36,578 nt of DNA from NCBI GenBank assembly GCA_019240125.1, contig JAFAYW010000199.1, forward strand, positions 1-36,578, in the 5' to 3' direction. Position numbers and translations under genes: made by a program. This document shows positions 30,614 through 36,578 of this stretch, piece by piece. Source of the DNA: Alphaproteobacteria bacterium. GTDB lineage: Bacteria; Pseudomonadota; Alphaproteobacteria; ATCC43930; CGMCC-115725. The notes beneath the pieces are model-generated. The model had not been told where the DNA came from. It worked only from the letters and a program-made list of their open reading frames with translations, and did not search any database. The stretch's first letter is position 1; every line of letters begins with the position of its first letter.

Positions 30614-31732
30614 TCACCACTTCCGGCCATTCTTGTTGGGGCCAAGTTGGGTGCCGAGGAGCCCTTTGCTCGGCCAGGCAGCGATGGCGTCCTTGTCGCT
30701 ACCGTCCGCCTGCCGCTCAGGGGCGGTAAATTCACCCGCAACCGCCACGTTGATCTCTTCCTCTCCAACCCCGCCATCTTTAGCTTCAACCTGAACGGTG
30801 AGCCGAAACGCGCTGGTTGGGGCGACCGCTGTGCCCTGCCAGAGCACCGCGTCGCCCGGGACCGGGAACAGCGGCTGCCACGATGCGTCCGCGATGCGGT
30901 ATTGCGCATGGCTAATGCCGGCGCTGCTCCACGCCCGGGCGCGGACCTTGAACGGTTTACCGGGTCGCAGGAGCTGATCGCACCGCTGCGGCCTGGTGAC
31001 CAGCCGAACGTCGGCCGGTGAGGTGATCAGCACGAGCGGCCAGGGCTGCGCCAAGGCCTTGAACCGCCAACTCACCACTCCATCATCGACCGCGGCCACC
31101 GAGAAACCCACCGGGCCTTCCTCGATCTGTCCCGTCGAACGGGTCGCGGCATAGATCGTCCGCCCGTCATTGGCGAGTTCGTTGTAGTGCGTGTGCCCGG
31201 TATCGACACAGGCCACGCCGTAGCGGGCAAGAAGCTGCAGCAGCGCGCAGCGGCCTTGCCGCAGATCGGCGGGGTACGTGTGCATGAAGACAATGCTTGT
31301 CTGCGCGGCCTCATCCGCCGCCTTCAGCTGCCCTTCCAGCCAGCGCAGCTGCGCGTCGTCGAGCCGGAAATCGGGACCGCCGCCGCCGGCCGAAACAACA
31401 TCGAGGAAGAGGCAGCGATGGCCATTGACGACCGTCGCCTTTGGAAGGGGCGCAGCTTCGAGAACCTCATGAAACGCCTGGAGGCTGCCGCTCTCAAAAT
31501 CGTGATCCCCCGGCAGAATATGCAGCGGCATGGTGAGCGGCCGAACCGCCTCACGCACGATCTGATATTGCTCCGCCGTGCCATTATCGGCGTTGTCGCC
31601 AGGGAGGACGGCGAAGTCGATGCCACCTGCGAGATGCCGATTGGCATCCCCGACGAGAGCGAGCAGGTCCGCGTGGTTTTGCTCTTCGGCGCGCGTCATA
31701 TGCAAATCGCCAAAGTGAACCCAGCTCAGCAT
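30614..31732 (-). CDS. Calcineurin-like metallophosphoesterase with C-terminal Ig-like domain
   Basis: A 372-residue protein. The N-terminal phosphoesterase has FGDLHMT (Asp9, His11), LPGDNADN (Asp46), PGDHDFE (75-79; the usual GNHD has Asp for Asn), FMHTYP (His151) and DTGHTHYNE (His180, His182), covering the dimetal site. From about 220 to 330 a beta-rich stretch (SPADVRLVTRPQ, KVRARAWSSAGISHAQYRI, FRLTVQVEAKDGG) looks like an Ig/FnIII-like sandwich. A polar tail ends GPNKNGRKW. There is no signal peptide. ATG 31732 has GAGGAG 7 bases upstream; the 40 residues before it in the longer frame are Arg/Ala-rich. The substrate (phosphodiester, nucleotide) is unknown. Confidence 0.82.
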   Translation of the reverse strand: MLSWVHFGDLHMTRAEEQNHADLLALVGDANRHLAGGIDFAVLPGDNADNGTAEQYQIVREAVRPLTMPLHILPGDHDFESGSLQAFHEVLEAAPLPKATVVNGHRCLFLDVVSAGGGGPDFRLDDAQLRWLEGQLKAADEAAQTSIVFMHTYPADLRQGRCALLQLLARYGVACVDTGHTHYNELANDGRTIYAATRSTGQIEEGPVGFSVAAVDDGVVSWRFKALAQPWPLVLITSPADVRLVTRPQRCDQLLRPGKPFKVRARAWSSAGISHAQYRIADASWQPLFPVPGDAVLWQGTAVAPTSAFRLTVQVEAKDGGVGEEEINVAVAGEFTAPERQADGSDKDAIAAWPSKGLLGTQLGPNKNGRKW

Positions 31733-31829
31733 CCGCTGTCTCCTCGCCGCGCCATGACGCAGGGCGCCTGGCGTACGCGCTGGAGAGCGCCGCCATGCCA
31801 CTGCGTCTGCCTCAGATGCAGGACACGGG

Positions 31830-31844
31830 GCAACTGTCATGCCA
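31830..31844 (-). promoter_or_regulatory. Candidate sigma54 (-24/-12) promoter of the metallophosphoesterase gene
   Basis: On the minus strand TGGCATGACAGTTGC fits the sigma54 pattern TGGCAC-N5-TTGC, with the essential GG and GC exactly 10 bases apart and one mismatch (T for C) in TGGCAC. It would start transcription near 31818, about 86 bases before ATG 31732. The window also holds NtrC, a sigma54 activator, but I see no convincing NtrC site next to it. Confidence 0.4.
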
Positions 31845-31940
31845 CGCACTAACTTGTTGGTGTTTAACGATTTTATTGCAAGACGGACAACTCAATGCGT
31901 CCGGGAATCGGACGGCGGCGTCCTGTTTCCGGACGATAGA

Positions 31941-31954
31941 GGCGCCGAAGCGCC
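31941..31954 (-). terminator. TTCG-tetraloop hairpin downstream of coq10
   Basis: On the minus strand GGCGC-TTCG-GCGCC lies about 30 bases after the coq10-family stop, followed by TCTAT. A five-pair GC stem capped by an unusually stable UUCG loop fits a transcript end, but the T-run is weak. Confidence 0.35.
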
Positions 31955-31982
31955 GCGCTGCGCCTACCCGGTTACCTGCGGG

Positions 31983-32447
31983 TTACGCGCGCTCGCCGGT
32001 ACCGGGGGTGGTGCCGGGGGTGCCGTAAAGTTGTCTGGCACGTGCTTCGAAGGCACTGACCATGCGGCGGACGGCCTCGGCGAAAAACACCTCGATAACC
32101 TTCTGCAGCATCCGCGATTTGAATTCGAAATCGACAAAAAAATCGATACGGCAGCCGCCGGGAACGGCTTCGAAGACCCAGTAATTATTCAGGTACCGGA
32201 ATGGCCCGTCGGCATAGCTCGTGTCGATGCGGCTATGCGGCTGCAGCCGCACGCGCGAGGTGAAACGCTCGCGGAACATCTTATAGCCGATGACCAGATC
32301 GGCGACGATCAGATCGGGGTGACGCTCGCGAATGCGAGCGCCGACGCACCATGGCAGGAATTCGGGATAGCGCTCGATATCGGCGACAAGCGCGTAAAGC
32401 TGCTCCGCCGTATAGGGGAGCACCCGCTGTTCGGTGTGGGTAGGCAC
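31983..32447 (-). CDS. Coq10/RatA-like START-domain protein
   Basis: A 154-residue SRPBCC (START-like) protein. It reads LPYTAEQLYALVADIERYPEFLPWCVGARI, then ADLVIGYKMFRERFTSRV, FRYLNNYWVFEAV and VDFEFKSRMLQKVIEVFF. This is the ubiquinone-binding COQ10 branch, which is annotated in bacteria as RatA 'toxin' after an E. coli study. In alphaproteobacteria a role in quinone handling near the membrane is more likely. The start is GTG 32447, 32 bases after the lipA stop, with no strong Shine-Dalgarno, so translation is probably coupled to lipA. The lipA-coq10 pair is the standard order in this class. Confidence 0.88.
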   Translation of the reverse strand: MPTHTEQRVLPYTAEQLYALVADIERYPEFLPWCVGARIRERHPDLIVADLVIGYKMFRERFTSRVRLQPHSRIDTSYADGPFRYLNNYWVFEAVPGGCRIDFFVDFEFKSRMLQKVIEVFFAEAVRRMVSAFEARARQLYGTPGTTPGTGERA

Positions 32448-32479
32448 TCTAGATCACGAGCGGTGAGCGTGCGGCGGCC

Positions 32480-33433
32480 TCACGTGGCCTGGCTCTGGGC
32501 GATACGGGCCGCGCGCAGTCGCGCGAAATCATCGCCGGCATGATAGGAGGAACGGGTTAACGGCGACGCCGACACCATCAGAAATCCCTTGCCGAGCGCC
32601 TGCCGCCGATATCCCTCGAACTCCTCCGGAGTGACGTACCGCGCCAGCGCATGATGCTTGGGGGTCGGCTGCAGGTATTGCCCGATCGTCAGAAAATCGA
32701 CCTGCGCGGCCCGCAGATCATCCATCACCTGGAGAATTTCGGCGCGGTCTTCACCCAATCCCACCATAATCCCGGATTTTGTAAAACCGGTCGGATCAAG
32801 CCGCTTCGCCTGATCGAGCAGCCGCAGCGAATGAAAATAGCGTGCTCCCGGCCGCACCTCGGCATACAGCCGCGGCACCGTTTCAAGGTTGTGGTTAAGC
32901 ACATCGGGCCGCGCCGCCACGACCGTTTCGATTGCCCCCTCCTTGCGCAGGAAATCCGGGACGAGAACCTCGATGGTAGTCTCCGGCGACGCGGCGCGGA
33001 TCGCCGCGATTGTCCGCGCGAAATGCGCGGCGCCGCCATCCTCCAGATCATCGCGATCGACCGAGGTGACGACGATGTGCCTCAGGCCGAGCTTGCCGAC
33101 CGCCTCGCCGACCCGCTCCGGCTCATGCGGATCAAGCTGGTCAGGCCGTCCGGTCGCCACGTTGCAGAAGGTGCAGGCACGGGTGCACACCGCGCCGAGG
33201 ATCATCATGGTCGCGTGCCGGTCCTTCCAGCACTCGCCGATATTGGGGCACGCCGCTTCCTCGCAGACCGTATTAAGCCGGAGATCGCGCATCAGCCGGC
33301 GCGTGTTGTGGTACTCCGGCGCTACTGGCGCCTTGACCCTGATCCAAGCAGGCTTGCGCGGGCTCGGGCTATCTGGCCGCGCTGCCTTTTCGGGATGCCG
33401 CAACACCGCGTCGGCGGGAGAAAATGTTGTCAT
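32480..33433 (-). CDS. lipA: Lipoyl synthase LipA
   Basis: A 317-residue radical SAM enzyme. The auxiliary cluster cysteines are Cys57, Cys62 and Cys68 in [14 protein letters not shown]; the radical SAM cluster is CTRACTFC (83, 87, 90); and the C-terminal SSYHAGD holds the serine that ligates the auxiliary cluster. It inserts two sulfurs into octanoyl groups on the E2 and H proteins, making lipoyl cofactor for pyruvate and 2-oxoglutarate dehydrogenases. The ribosome site before ATG 33433 is poor. coq10 follows 32 bases downstream. The 150 bases upstream, to the DUF971 gene, hold a small hairpin (33573-33585) but no gene. Confidence 0.97.
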   Translation of the reverse strand: MTTFSPADAVLRHPEKAARPDSPSPRKPAWIRVKAPVAPEYHNTRRLMRDLRLNTVCEEAACPNIGECWKDRHATMMILGAVCTRACTFCNVATGRPDQLDPHEPERVGEAVGKLGLRHIVVTSVDRDDLEDGGAAHFARTIAAIRAASPETTIEVLVPDFLRKEGAIETVVAARPDVLNHNLETVPRLYAEVRPGARYFHSLRLLDQAKRLDPTGFTKSGIMVGLGEDRAEILQVMDDLRAAQVDFLTIGQYLQPTPKHHALARYVTPEEFEGYRRQALGKGFLMVSASPLTRSSYHAGDDFARLRAARIAQSQAT

Positions 33434-33572
33434 AGCCGGAAGAGCGATGCCGCTGTTTCGATGAAATGCTATCGGCCGCGATTGCGTCGCACTTCAGCAA
33501 AAACGGCCTGAGCTAGAAGTGGAAGGCGTGCGGAGCCTCGTCAAGCATCTACCGCGTTGGACGTCTGCCATC

Positions 33573-33585
33573 GACGCTTCGCGTC
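33573..33585 (-). terminator. Hairpin overlapping the DUF971 stop codon
   Basis: GACGC-GAA-GCGTC on the minus strand begins within the TGA stop of the DUF971 gene. Five GC-rich pairs with a three-base loop and no T-run. It may end or protect the cnoX operon transcript. Confidence 0.3.
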
Positions 33586-33958
33586 AGCGGCGGGCCGGTT
33601 CGCGACTGAGGCCTTTGGCCTGGAGGTTAGCGAGGTAGTCGCGCCAGCGCTTATCGTGCTCAACGCCGAGCTGATACAGGTAATCCCACGAGTAGATGCC
33701 GGTGTCGTGCAAATCGTCGAAGCGGATGCGCACGGCATAATTGCCGACCGGCTCCAGCGCCAGAATGCCGACATGAGCGCGTCCGGGAATCAGGGTCTTT
33801 TCCCCCGGTCCATGCCCCTGCACCTCTGCCGATGGGCTTTCGACCCGGAGATATTCGGCCGGGAGGCTAAAACTCCTGCCATCGTCGAACGCGACATCGA
33901 GGCGCTTTTCGGACTGCTTGAGGCGCAGCTCGGTCGGCCAGGGGATGTCGGTCTTCAT
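33584..33958 (-). CDS. DUF971 (GBBH-like N-terminal domain) protein
   Basis: A 124-residue protein matching the stand-alone DUF971 domain. It starts [34 protein letters not shown], then [36 protein letters not shown]. The same fold forms the N-terminal domain of gamma-butyrobetaine hydroxylase and is linked to iron-sulfur protein genes in some bacteria. The classic zinc-binding cysteines of GBBH are not visible here. Its start overlaps the Trm112-like stop by four bases, making it the last gene of the cnoX operon. Function unknown. Confidence 0.8.
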   Translation of the reverse strand: MKTDIPWPTELRLKQSEKRLDVAFDDGRSFSLPAEYLRVESPSAEVQGHGPGEKTLIPGRAHVGILALEPVGNYAVRIRFDDLHDTGIYSWDYLYQLGVEHDKRWRDYLANLQAKGLSREPARR

Positions 33959-34176
33959 GGTGGCGGCAGACGGGGTTGGGGCTTCTCGTCATCGCGCAGC
34001 GGCCGCGCCTCGTCGACCAGCATGATCGGGATGCCGTCGCGGATTGGATAGGCGAGCCCCGCCTCGCCGCTGATCAGCTCCTGTGCCTGCCTGTCGTACC
34101 GCAGCGGCCCCTTGGTCAAGGGGCAGACCAGAATTTCGAGAAGCTTGGGGTCGATATCGACCGGCCCATCCATCAC
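33955..34176 (-). CDS. Trm112-family (UPF0434/YcaR-like) protein
   Basis: A 73-residue protein with the family core [20 protein letters not shown], then [28 protein letters not shown]. One cysteine (VCP) remains of the zinc ribbon; many bacterial members keep only one or two. In eukaryotes and archaea Trm112 activates several methyltransferases; the bacterial role is not settled. GGAGAG gives a good ribosome site. It lies 13 bases after the LON-domain gene and overlaps the DUF971 gene by four bases, so all are one operon. Confidence 0.85.
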   Translation of the reverse strand: MMDGPVDIDPKLLEILVCPLTKGPLRYDRQAQELISGEAGLAYPIRDGIPIMLVDEARPLRDDEKPQPRLPPP

Positions 34177-34189
34177 TCTCTCCGCAACT

Positions 34190-34861
34190 CTAATGGCGGG
34201 TGCCGCCGGTATCCTCAGTCGTCGTCGGCTCGATCGCGGCCATCTCGACCAGCGCAGTCAACAGCTCGGCACGCGCATCGAGATCGGCGGCTTCGAGCAA
34301 TGCCTGCTTCTCGCTGGGCGCAAACGGACACGCCATCGCGATCGATGTCACCAGATACTCGCTCGGCGCCTTCTCGATCGCGTCCCAATCGACGGAGATC
34401 GAGCGTTGTTCAAAGAACTGCCGCAAACCAGCGACAAGGCGAGCTCGCTCGAAATGCAGCCGGGGCGGCGCCTCGCGATCGTTTGGAAAGGCCGACCAGT
34501 CCGGGACCACCCTGCGATAGCCGCGCAATAATGGCAGCTCATCCGAGACGCGAAACCGCGACACACCGGTCAGCGTGATTAGATAGCGCCCATCATCGGT
34601 CTCAGAAAACGAGGTCAGCCGGCCGGCGCAGCCAACCGGGTATACAGGCGGGTTCATGCCGCCGACATTCGGATTACTTGGTTGAATCATGCCGATCAAG
34701 CGGTCGCTGCCCAACGCGTCGCTCGTCATCGCCAGATAGCGTGGCTCGAAAATATTGAGCGGCAGGCGGCCGCGCGGGAGCAGCAAAACGCCGGTCAGCG
34801 GAAAAATCGGCAAGGTGCCGGGGAGCGGCCGTTCTTCCCGCGGATCCGGCGTGTCACTCAT
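34190..34861 (-). CDS. LON substrate-binding-domain protein
   Basis: A 223-residue protein with only the N-terminal LON (PUA-like) domain: [70 protein letters not shown], and a helical C-terminal part. No AAA+ or Ser-Lys protease domain is present, and its length fits stand-alone members. Such proteins have no proven enzymatic activity; a role in protein quality control is inferred from the CnoX partner that lies 16 bases upstream on the same strand. Confidence 0.85.
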   Translation of the reverse strand: MSDTPDPREERPLPGTLPIFPLTGVLLLPRGRLPLNIFEPRYLAMTSDALGSDRLIGMIQPSNPNVGGMNPPVYPVGCAGRLTSFSETDDGRYLITLTGVSRFRVSDELPLLRGYRRVVPDWSAFPNDREAPPRLHFERARLVAGLRQFFEQRSISVDWDAIEKAPSEYLVTSIAMACPFAPSEKQALLEAADLDARAELLTALVEMAAIEPTTTEDTGGTRH

Positions 34862-34877
34862 GCCTGCCGCCTCATCG

Positions 34878-35819
34878 TTACGAGAACATCAGCGCCGACA
34901 GGCGCCGCCGCGCACCGAGGGTCAGCGGATCAGTCGGTCCCATCACCTCGAAGAATTTCACCAATTGGCGCCGGGCGCCCTGCTCGTCCCATTCGCGGTC
35001 GCGCTTGTACAAGGCCAGCAACTCGTCGATCGCTGCTTCGCGCTCACCCGCGCCAAACAGCGCCGTCGCCAGCTCAAAGCGGGCTTCATGATCGTTCGGG
35101 TCGCGCTCCAGCCGGGCGCGGAGCTCGCCGGTGGCACCCATCGCCTTTTCCGCCTGCTCGGCCAGGTCGAGTGCCGTGCGGGCGCCGGCAATCTCCGCAT
35201 GTGTCGCGAGTTCCTTGGGCACCTGAGCGAGCAGTTGCCGCGCCTGATCGAGCTCGCCCCGCGCGGCGTGGGCTCGCGCAAGGCCACCGATCGCCTCCGG
35301 CATATCCGGCTCGCGCTGCAAAACCTGCGCGTACAGGGCCGCAGCGGTCGCGTGATCGCCGCCCTGCACCGCTTCCTTGGCCATCGTCATAGCCTGTTCG
35401 ATAGGCGAAGGGCCGCCGCGCCCGCCGCCGAGCCGCTGCACGAACTGCTTGATCTGACTTTCCGGCACCGCGCCGACAAAACCGTCGACCGGGCGGCCAT
35501 CCTTGAAGGCATAGACCGCCGGGATTGACTGGATGCGCATCTGCTGCGCGATCTCAGGATTGTCGTCGATGTTGAGCTTGACCATGCGCACCGCGCCGTT
35601 CGATCCGCGCACGACACGCTCGAGAATAGGCCCGAGCTGCTTGCAGGGACCGCACCACGGTGCCCAGAAATCGACGATGACCGGTTGATCGAACGACGCC
35701 TCGACGACCTCGGACATGAATTCGGCCGTGGTAACGTCCTTGACAGCCGCAGCGCCGGCCGTTCCGTTGCCCGCCATACCGCCGATCCCCGTACCGCCGA
35801 TTAAAGGTTCGCTCGGCAT
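34878..35819 (-). CDS. cnoX: Thioredoxin-fold chaperone CnoX (YbbN)
   Basis: A 313-residue protein. Residues 25-130 form a thioredoxin domain with WAPWCGPCK (Cys56, Cys59) and the cis-proline region SIPAVYAF. Residues 150-310 form TPR-like helices (QGGDHATAAALYAQVLQREPDMPEA, ELDQARQLLAQVP, DPNDHEARFELATALFGAGEREAAIDELL). CnoX holds oxidised unfolded proteins for GroEL and DnaK. E. coli CnoX has lost the first cysteine of the active site; this one keeps CXXC, as alphaproteobacterial forms do, so redox activity is likely. I choose ATG 35819, with GGGGAG upstream, over 35867. First gene of the operon with the LON-domain, Trm112-like and DUF971 genes. Confidence 0.9.
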   Translation of the reverse strand: MPSEPLIGGTGIGGMAGNGTAGAAAVKDVTTAEFMSEVVEASFDQPVIVDFWAPWCGPCKQLGPILERVVRGSNGAVRMVKLNIDDNPEIAQQMRIQSIPAVYAFKDGRPVDGFVGAVPESQIKQFVQRLGGGRGGPSPIEQAMTMAKEAVQGGDHATAAALYAQVLQREPDMPEAIGGLARAHAARGELDQARQLLAQVPKELATHAEIAGARTALDLAEQAEKAMGATGELRARLERDPNDHEARFELATALFGAGEREAAIDELLALYKRDREWDEQGARRQLVKFFEVMGPTDPLTLGARRRLSALMFS

Positions 35820-35900
35820 CCTGTTCGCTCTCCCCGCAATCTCCCGTGAAAGATGGCCGCGCGACACCGCGATGACAAGCGCGGGGTGACGCGCGCGACG

Positions 35901-36416
35901 CTAGGGGGCGACCGCAAGCGCATCGAAATCGACAATGCGCGGGCGATGGCCGCACACCGCGATGAAGCGCATCAGATCGGCCGGCGCGATCGCCGTCGTG
36001 AGCGTGTTGCGAAGCGGGTGATAGTTCAGCGGATTGCAGGTCAGCATGCCTTGGTCGAGAACCACCGCGACGCGCCCATCCGGGTCATTGGCGAGGGCAA
36101 AGGGCGTGACGCTGCCCGGCCTAACGCCGAGCACCTCATAAAGAAGATCAGGGCTGCCAAAGGAAAATCGCGGCGCACCCAGCCCATCCGCCAGCCGCTT
36201 GAGATCGATGCGGCGCTTCTCCAGCGCGACGACCAGCCACAGCCCCCCTTTTCTGTCCTTCAGAAACAGGCTCTTGCAGTGCCCGCCCGGCAATTCGCCG
36301 CGCAACGCCGCAGCCTGCGCGACCGTGAACACGGCGGCGTGCTCATAGGTACGATAGGCAATGCCCAACGTGTCGAGCCGGGCAAACAACTGATCGGGGC
36401 TGAGCGGCGTGGCCAT
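35901..36416 (-). CDS. ProXp-type aminoacyl-tRNA deacylase (YbaK/ProX fold)
   Basis: A 171-residue free-standing editing domain. It reads YRTYEHAAVFTVAQAAALRGELPGGHCKSLFLKD, RKGGLWLVVALEKRRIDLKRLAD, then LLYEVLGVRPGSVTPFALAND and MLTCNPLNYHPLRNTLTTAI. The Lys in HCKSLFLK and the GVRPGSVTPF loop are typical of YbaK-like hydrolases. The layout fits ProXp-ala/PrdX, which removes Ala wrongly attached to tRNA-Pro; related specificities (ProXp-x, YbaK for Cys-tRNA-Pro) cannot be excluded. ATG 36416 is chosen; the frame to 36488 would be read through a G-rich tract (MHIIGGEGG) that is probably non-coding. No strong Shine-Dalgarno. It is divergent from the tRNA-Gly gene. Confidence 0.85.
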   Translation of the reverse strand: MATPLSPDQLFARLDTLGIAYRTYEHAAVFTVAQAAALRGELPGGHCKSLFLKDRKGGLWLVVALEKRRIDLKRLADGLGAPRFSFGSPDLLYEVLGVRPGSVTPFALANDPDGRVAVVLDQGMLTCNPLNYHPLRNTLTTAIAPADLMRFIAVCGHRPRIVDFDALAVAP

Positions 36417-36456
36417 GGCCAAACGATGCGACCGCGCCCCAACCACGCGCAAGAGC

Positions 36457-36482
36457 TTGCAACCCCCCTCCCCCCCTATGAT
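36457..36482 (+). promoter_or_regulatory. Candidate tRNA-Gly promoter with poly-C spacer
   Basis: TTGCAA (36457-36462) and TATGAT (36477-36482) are -35- and -10-like, 4/6 and 5/6 to consensus. They are joined by 14 bases that are all C except one T (C6-T-C7). The usual spacing is 17, so as written the promoter is short by three bases. The transcription start would be near 36489, about 15 bases before the tRNA. The homopolymer could be misread in assembly. Confidence 0.4.
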
Positions 36483-36503
36483 ATGCATCGCCGCACACGG
36501 AGC

Positions 36504-36578
36504 GCGGGCGTAGCTCAGGGGTAGAGCACAACCTTGCCAAGGTTGGGGTCGAGGGTTCGAATCCCTTCGCCCGCTCCA
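36504..36578 (+). tRNA. tRNA-Gly (anticodon GCC), CCA encoded
   Basis: A 75-base cloverleaf. The acceptor stem GCGGGCG pairs with CGCCCGC, the D-arm is AGCTC-AGGGGTA-GAGC, the anticodon arm is CAACC-TTGCCAA-GGTTG with GCC at the centre, and the T-arm is GAGGG-TTCGAAT-CCCTT with the universal TTCGAAT. After the acceptor come discriminator T and a genome-encoded CCA, whose last base is the last base of the window. tRNA-Gly genes are frequent phage and element attachment sites, which cannot be tested here because the sequence ends. Confidence 0.97.

Noticed and set aside
31795-32028. 77-codon plus-strand open frame between the phosphoesterase and coq10
   Set aside because: No ribosome site, no similarity, and it overlaps the coq10-family 3' end and the hairpin region.
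31983-32447. RatA toxin of a toxin-antitoxin pair
   Set aside because: The START fold and the lipA partner point to the COQ10 quinone-binding role; no small antitoxin gene is adjacent in the conserved arrangement.

Overview
The window is chromosomal DNA of a high-GC alphaproteobacterium. The evidence is a gene string long known from this class (dusB-ntrB-ntrC-ntrY-ntrX, then hfq-hflX), a fused ispDF, a lipA-coq10 pair and a CnoX/LON-domain/Trm112 operon. A D-amino-acid-aminotransferase-like gene between ntrX and hfq fits Rhodospirillales-like lineages best, but I cannot place it below class level from sequence alone.

Left edge, 1-2221: accessory DNA. It holds a truncated exported PDZ protein, a YidB-family protein, a 5'-truncated radC remnant and two very small basic proteins, with about 500 bases lacking a convincing gene. 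From 2222 to 6365 a minus-strand run reads AraC-type membrane regulator, sterol desaturase/fatty acid hydroxylase, an unrecognised 122-residue protein, a LVIVD beta-propeller and a FlK-like thioesterase. From 6424 to 10676 a plus-strand run reads ICL/PEP-mutase-family lyase, class III CoA-transferase, CitE-like CoA-ester lyase and Gfo/Idh/MocA oxidoreductase, which looks like a CoA-linked pathway for an unidentified organic acid. Then come an S9 peptidase, a MOSC protein, an Fsr-like MFS exporter, an orphan family 5 solute-binding protein and a VOC protein.

From 28090 down to 17038 the minus strand carries ten tightly packed genes: dusB, ntrB, ntrC, ntrY, ntrX, an aminotransferase, a HAD phosphatase, hfq, hflX and trmO. 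They link nitrogen/redox two-component signalling with RNA chaperone and tRNA modification functions. Divergent from dusB is ispDF, followed by pncC. A metallophosphoesterase and a small DMT transporter then separate this block from lipA-coq10. The right end holds a quality-control operon (cnoX, LON-domain gene, trm112-like, DUF971), a ProXp-type tRNA-editing protein and a tRNA-Gly(GCC) whose CCA end is the last base of the window.

Between genes there are at least four copies of an imperfect palindromic repeat of about 85 bases, one copy of a second REP-like element, and a five-copy 14-bp tandem repeat at the trmO stop codon. Regulatory candidates are a sigma70-type promoter overlapping a 15-bp palindrome upstream of dusB, a sigma54-type -24/-12 element upstream of the metallophosphoesterase, and a poly-C spacer promoter for the tRNA. 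I see no CRISPR array, intact insertion sequence, rRNA or recognisable defence system. The most interesting leads are the two functionally unassigned gene runs at 2222-6365 and 6424-10676, and the unusual regulatory and repeat structures.
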